Below are positions 7,101 to 9,125 of a stretch of DNA of 9,125 nucleotides, piece by piece; the stretch's first letter is position 1, and each line of letters starts with the position of its first letter. The stretch comes from Pseudomonadota bacterium. Lineage in GTDB: Bacteria; Pseudomonadota; Gammaproteobacteria; Burkholderiales; Burkholderiaceae_B. The stretch covers positions 1 through 9,125 of the forward strand of contig JAFAGQ010000275.1 in assembly GCA_023422555.1 (NCBI GenBank). The letters are read 5' to 3'. A model generated the notes under the pieces. It saw only the letters and a list, made by a program, of their open reading frames with translations. It had not been told where the DNA came from and did no database searches. The translations under genes and the position numbers were made by a program.

Positions 7101-7664
7101 ACCACCGAAGCAACCCTGGGCATCAAGGGCCACACGTTGACAGAAGCCGTGGCTCGCAACCTGGCTAAACTGATGAGTTACAAGGACGAATACGAGGTGG
7201 CGCGACTGTACACAGATCCGGCCTATTTCGACAAACTGCGCGCGCAATTTGAAGGTGAGCCAGGACGGGACTATTCGCTGCACGTCCATCTGGCGCCGCC
7301 GACACTCAGCAAAAAGGACAAAAAAGGCCATCTCATCAAGAAGAAATACGGCCCCTGGATGCTCAAGGCATTCGCGGTACTGTCGCATATGAAAGGATTG
7401 CGCGGCACGGCTCTGGATCCCTTCGGCCGCACAGAGGAACGTCGCGCCGAGCGTGCACTGATCGACGAGTATTTTGCTCTGCTCGATGAATTCAACACCA
7501 GTCTGAATGAGAGCAATTTCGACAGCGCTCTTGCGCTTGCCCGTCTGCCCGATGACATTCGTGGTTACGGTCATGTCAAGGAAGCCAGTATGGAAAAGGC
7601 GGCCACGAATCGCGCACAGTTGCTTGAACGTTATCGTCAGCCGGTGCTGAGCAAGGCAGCATAG
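4104..7664 (+). CDS. Indolepyruvate/2-oxoacid:ferredoxin oxidoreductase, fused alpha-beta type
   Basis: This 1186-residue single chain combines the two IOR subunits, as in many proteobacteria. It oxidatively decarboxylates aryl or branched 2-oxoacids from amino-acid breakdown to acyl-CoA, with thiamine diphosphate and ferredoxin. Residues about 30-260 are the pyrimidine-binding domain (GYRGSPLGNLD; GVNEELGATA). Residues about 455-625 are the thiamine-diphosphate domain, with CSGCPHNTS (457-465), the GDG motif (521-523) and N550-D551. An Fe-S segment follows with C658, C661, C664, C670 and C691, C697, C702. Residues about 742-920 are the IorB/gamma domain (GVGGTGVVT, 748-756). The C-terminal part (about 950-1170) resembles the DUF6537 extension. 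ATG4104 is preceded by GGAG eight bases upstream. No ferredoxin or regulator gene adjoins it. The substrate range cannot be read from sequence. Confidence 0.93.
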   Translation: MNAPLPKLAQDALKNTTIDDKYRLEKGRVYMSGTQALVRLPMLQKDRDRRAGLDTGGFISGYRGSPLGNLDLSLWKAKTYLAEHEISFQPGVNEELGATAVWGSQQVNLFPGATKQGVFGMWYGKGPGLDRSMDVFKHANSAGTSQFGGVLLLAGDDHAAKSSTVAYQSEHNLQSAGIPVLYPCNVQEYLDFGVHGWAMSRYSGLWVAMKCVTDVIESSASVELDPDRVSTITPTDFDMPEGGLSIRWPDPPLDQEARLNNYKFYAALAYVRANKLDKIIFDSPKARFGIMTAGKAYLDVRQALTDLGLDEDTCTEIGIRLYKVGCIWPLEAQGARQFAEGLDEILVVEEKRQIMEYALKEELYNWRDDVRPDVYGKFDARDDGGGEWSVPRGKWLLPANYELSPALIAKAIAKRLEKHALPDEVRARIEARIAIIHAKEQDAKRPVVVQDRKPWFCSGCPHNTSTRVPEGSRAVAGIGCHYMTIWMDRNTDTFTQMGGEGVPWIGQKDFTSTKHIFANLGDGTYFHSGILAIRASIAAKVNITYKILFNDAVAMTGGQPVDGILTVPQINDQLFAEGVSRIVIVSDEPEKYKGVALAGNTNVMHRDSLDDVQLELRDTEGTTILIYDQTCATEKRRRRKRNAYPDPNRRVFINEAVCEGCGDCSVKSNCLSVEPVDTPMGSKRRINQSSCNKDFSCLNGFCPSFVTAEGAKVRKPQTATLSFEKIESDIPLPAMPKIDRSYNILVPGVGGTGVVTIGALLGMATHLEQKGVNVLDITGLAQKGGAVVSHVQIGNQPSDLHSTRIGMGEADLIIGCDAIVAASREITSKTRKGVTVAAINSAKVPTAEIFQNPKWQFPSAVTEQDMVSLLGKDRCDFLDANAYAVALLGDAIFANPLMLGYAWQKGWIPLHHESLERAIQLNGVAVDKNLAAFEWGRYLAHHGLQSVPLDKGARGVRHENLLNMPESIDTLISRLGEHLTRYQNARYAKRFTQAVEQIRTTEATLGIKGHTLTEAVARNLAKLMSYKDEYEVARLYTDPAYFDKLRAQFEGEPGRDYSLHVHLAPPTLSKKDKKGHLIKKKYGPWMLKAFAVLSHMKGLRGTALDPFGRTEERRAERALIDEYFALLDEFNTSLNESNFDSALALARLPDDIRGYGHVKEASMEKAATNRAQLLERYRQPVLSKAA

Positions 7665-7726
7665 TGATGCGCAATTCGAAAGCCGGCGATTCGAAACTTT
7701 CATGCACTGCGCTTTATCGTCAGAAG

Positions 7727-7757
7727 TTACAAAGCCTGCATCAATCGTCTCTATAAT
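7727..7757 (+). promoter_or_regulatory. Possible promoter of the GlcG-family gene
   Basis: A perfect -10 TATAAT at 7752-7757 is preceded by TTACAA (7727-7732) with a long 19-base spacer. Transcription would start near 7764, about 26 bases before ATG7790. The -35 is weak, but the -10 and its position support independent transcription of the downstream gene. Confidence 0.5.
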
Positions 7758-7789
7758 GGATGGTTTGTTCACCCATTTTCGGAGACGAT

Positions 7790-8197
7790 ATGAAGACCAA
7801 GCCCGTACTCGGCCAGGAAGAAGTGCAAAAAATCATTGACGCAGCGGCAGCACATGCAGCCAAGAACAACTGGGCCGTCACCATCGCGGTCGTCGATGAT
7901 GGCGGTCATCTGCTCGGCCTCAAACGTCTGGATGGCGCCGCTCCTGTTTCTGCGCATATTGCACCCGCAAAAGCCCACAGTGCCGCACTCGGTCGCCGCG
8001 ACACCAAAGGCTATGAGGACATGATCAACAATGGACGCGTTGCATTCCTGTCTGCCCCTGCCGTACAGGGTCTTCTGGAAGGTGGCGTACCCGTTGTCGT
8101 AGACGGCCAGACCATCGGCGCCGTTGGCGTTTCCGGCGTTCAGGCAAGCCAGGATGCAGAAACAGCCAAAGCAGGTATCGCTGCAATCACAGGCTGA
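7790..8197 (+). CDS. GlcG/HbpS-family protein
   Basis: The 135-residue protein is the normal size for the GlcG/HbpS-like domain family. It shows the family's conserved patterns: AVTIAVVDDGGHLLGLKRLD (residues 29-48), a helix with the AHIAPAKAHSA region (56-66), and LEGGVPVVVDGQTIGAVGVSG (97-117). Members bind small ligands (haem in HbpS of actinobacteria) or are encoded with glycolate oxidase (GlcG), but most have no known function. None of the glycolate genes is seen here, so I give no symbol. ATG7790 follows GGAG (7781-7784) by five bases; the frame is open to an ATG at 7760, but that lies over the promoter and lacks a binding site. No signal peptide is visible, so it is probably cytoplasmic. 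It is 125 bases past the oxidoreductase stop. Confidence 0.88.
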   Translation: MKTKPVLGQEEVQKIIDAAAAHAAKNNWAVTIAVVDDGGHLLGLKRLDGAAPVSAHIAPAKAHSAALGRRDTKGYEDMINNGRVAFLSAPAVQGLLEGGVPVVVDGQTIGAVGVSGVQASQDAETAKAGIAAITG

Positions 8198-8497
8198 TCC
8201 GGATCTATTTCTCTCTTACGGGCGCTGCACCATTCTGGTGTCAGCGCCTCAAAATACGCACTGCCATCAGGCAAATTCGCGTCCATCCTGCCAGTTTTGC
8301 GCCAAAAAAGATCAGGGCAATCACCTATATAGTGCATTTTTCGCTGCACTGCACAGAAGATGGCGGTATGATATTTACCCCTCGCACGTCTTGACCGCCT
8401 CGCAACTCGATGTTGTCCTGCCCGTTTCTGGTTAGGTCTTTAAGCGGCCGGCATGCGAATTCAGCAACTCTTAACCGGCTTAACCCATACCACGCTT
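8198..8497. other. Intergenic region upstream of gdhA
   Basis: This region holds the hairpin at 8221-8248 and no recognised gene. A possible but unsupported -10 (TATAGT, 8328-8333) has no partner -35. Just before gdhA the heptamer CTTAACC occurs twice, at 8470-8476 and 8479-8485, which may be a regulator site or chance. Confidence 0.4.
8221..8248 (+). terminator. Stem-loop after the GlcG-family gene
   Basis: GGCGCTGCACC (8221-8231) pairs with GGTG-T-CAGCGCC (8237-8248). This is an 11-bp stem with one bulged T and a five-base loop, 24 bases after the stop. It is strong enough to end or protect the transcript, but no T tract follows on either strand, so it is not a classical intrinsic terminator. 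Confidence 0.5.
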
Positions 8498-9125
8498 ATG
8501 ACTTACATCGAATCGACACTCGCCCGACTGGCCAAATCCAGCCCATCGCAATCCGAGTTTTACCAGGCTGTTCGGGAAGTTCTGGAATCCCTCTCTCCCC
8601 TGTTCGAAAAAGAAAAGCACTATCTGGATCAGAACATCATTGAACGTATCGTTGAGCCTGAGCGTCAGATCATGTTCCGCGTCACATGGGTCGACGATAA
8701 GGGCAAAATCAATGTCAACAAAGGGTATCGCATCGAGTTCAACTCTGCTATCGGCCCATACAAAGGCGGCCTGCGTTTCCATCCCAGTGTTTCGGCCAGC
8801 ATTATCAAATTCCTCGGCTTTGAACAAACCTTCAAGAATTCCCTGACCGGCCTGGCTATTGGCGGCGGTAAAGGCGGCAGCGATTTCGATCCTAAAGGGA
8901 AGTCTGATAACGAAATCATGAGCTTCTGCCAGGCATTCATGTCTGAACTGTATCGCCACATCGGCCCAACCATCGACGTTCCCGCTGGTGATATCGGCGT
9001 GGGTGGCAGGGAAATCGGCTACCTCTTTGGTCAGTACAAACGCCTTACGGGGCGCTACGAAGGCGTTCTTACCGGCAAGCGCATTCCATGGGGCGGCTCA
9101 CTGGTTCGCACCGAAGCCACCGGCT
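8498..9125 (+). CDS. gdhA: NADP-type glutamate dehydrogenase, 5' part
   Basis: The first 209 residues align closely with E. coli GdhA, which interconverts 2-oxoglutarate plus ammonium and glutamate using NADP(H). Visible landmarks are IVEPERQIMFRVTWVDD (51-67), the substrate-binding SAIGPYKGGLRFHPSV (83-98), KFLGFEQTFKNSL (104-116), GGGKGGSDFDPKGKS (122-136) with K125 at the catalytic lysine position, and VPAGDIGVGGRE (161-172) with D165. The gene runs off the window at 9125; the nucleotide-binding domain is beyond the edge. I chose ATG8498 because it matches the E. coli N-terminus, although no Shine-Dalgarno sequence precedes it. An in-frame ATG at 8453 would add 15 residues. The opposite-strand frames here are shadows. 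Confidence 0.95.
   Translation, partial: MTYIESTLARLAKSSPSQSEFYQAVREVLESLSPLFEKEKHYLDQNIIERIVEPERQIMFRVTWVDDKGKINVNKGYRIEFNSAIGPYKGGLRFHPSVSASIIKFLGFEQTFKNSLTGLAIGGGKGGSDFDPKGKSDNEIMSFCQAFMSELYRHIGPTIDVPAGDIGVGGREIGYLFGQYKRLTGRYEGVLTGKRIPWGGSLVRTEATG

Noticed and set aside
6798..7772. 324-codon open frame on the minus strand inside the oxidoreductase gene
   Set aside because: It lies opposite a confidently identified gene, its product has no recognisable domain and a Cys/Gln-rich composition typical of an antisense shadow.
8480..8973. Two minus-strand frames opposite gdhA
   Set aside because: They are antisense shadows of the clearly recognisable glutamate dehydrogenase.

Overview
The window looks like chromosomal DNA from a Gram-negative proteobacterium, most likely a betaproteobacterium (Burkholderiales, perhaps Alcaligenaceae). 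This is inferred from the fused 1186-residue indolepyruvate:ferredoxin oxidoreductase, the E. coli-like promoters and LexA operator, the tRNA sequences with encoded CCA, and moderate GC in the housekeeping genes. No gene in the window settles the taxonomy.

The left end (1-1400) is an accessory patch beside a tRNA. A tRNA-Arg(TCT) is followed by an AT-rich spacer, an antitoxin/toxin pair of the MazEF/PemIK type (375-918), a cluster of short direct repeats (964-997), and a minus-strand gene for a 117-residue protein I do not recognise. That gene's promoter overlaps a near-perfect LexA (SOS) operator at 1372-1391. No integrase gene is present. The tRNA boundary, AT-rich DNA, toxin-antitoxin pair and helically phased repeats together suggest the scar or one end of an integrated element.

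The centre (1543-4103) holds a cardiolipin synthase gene on the minus strand, then a solitary tRNA-His(GTG) with a strong promoter on the plus strand. Next is a small minus-strand membrane protein whose Asp/Ser-rich C-terminal tail is interrupted by a 13-bp tandem array between two 16-bp direct repeats. A 361-bp spacer with several good inverted repeats follows.

The right side (4104-9125) is core metabolism on the plus strand. It has a single-chain indolepyruvate/2-oxoacid:ferredoxin oxidoreductase (amino-acid-derived 2-oxoacid oxidation), a GlcG/HbpS-family small protein with its own promoter and a downstream hairpin, and the 5' part of NADP-type glutamate dehydrogenase (gdhA), cut by the window end. 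The oxidoreductase and glutamate dehydrogenase both belong to amino-acid carbon/nitrogen metabolism, but the gaps between them suggest separate transcription units.

The most interesting items are the SOS-controlled orphan gene and the repeat-interrupted tail of the small membrane protein.
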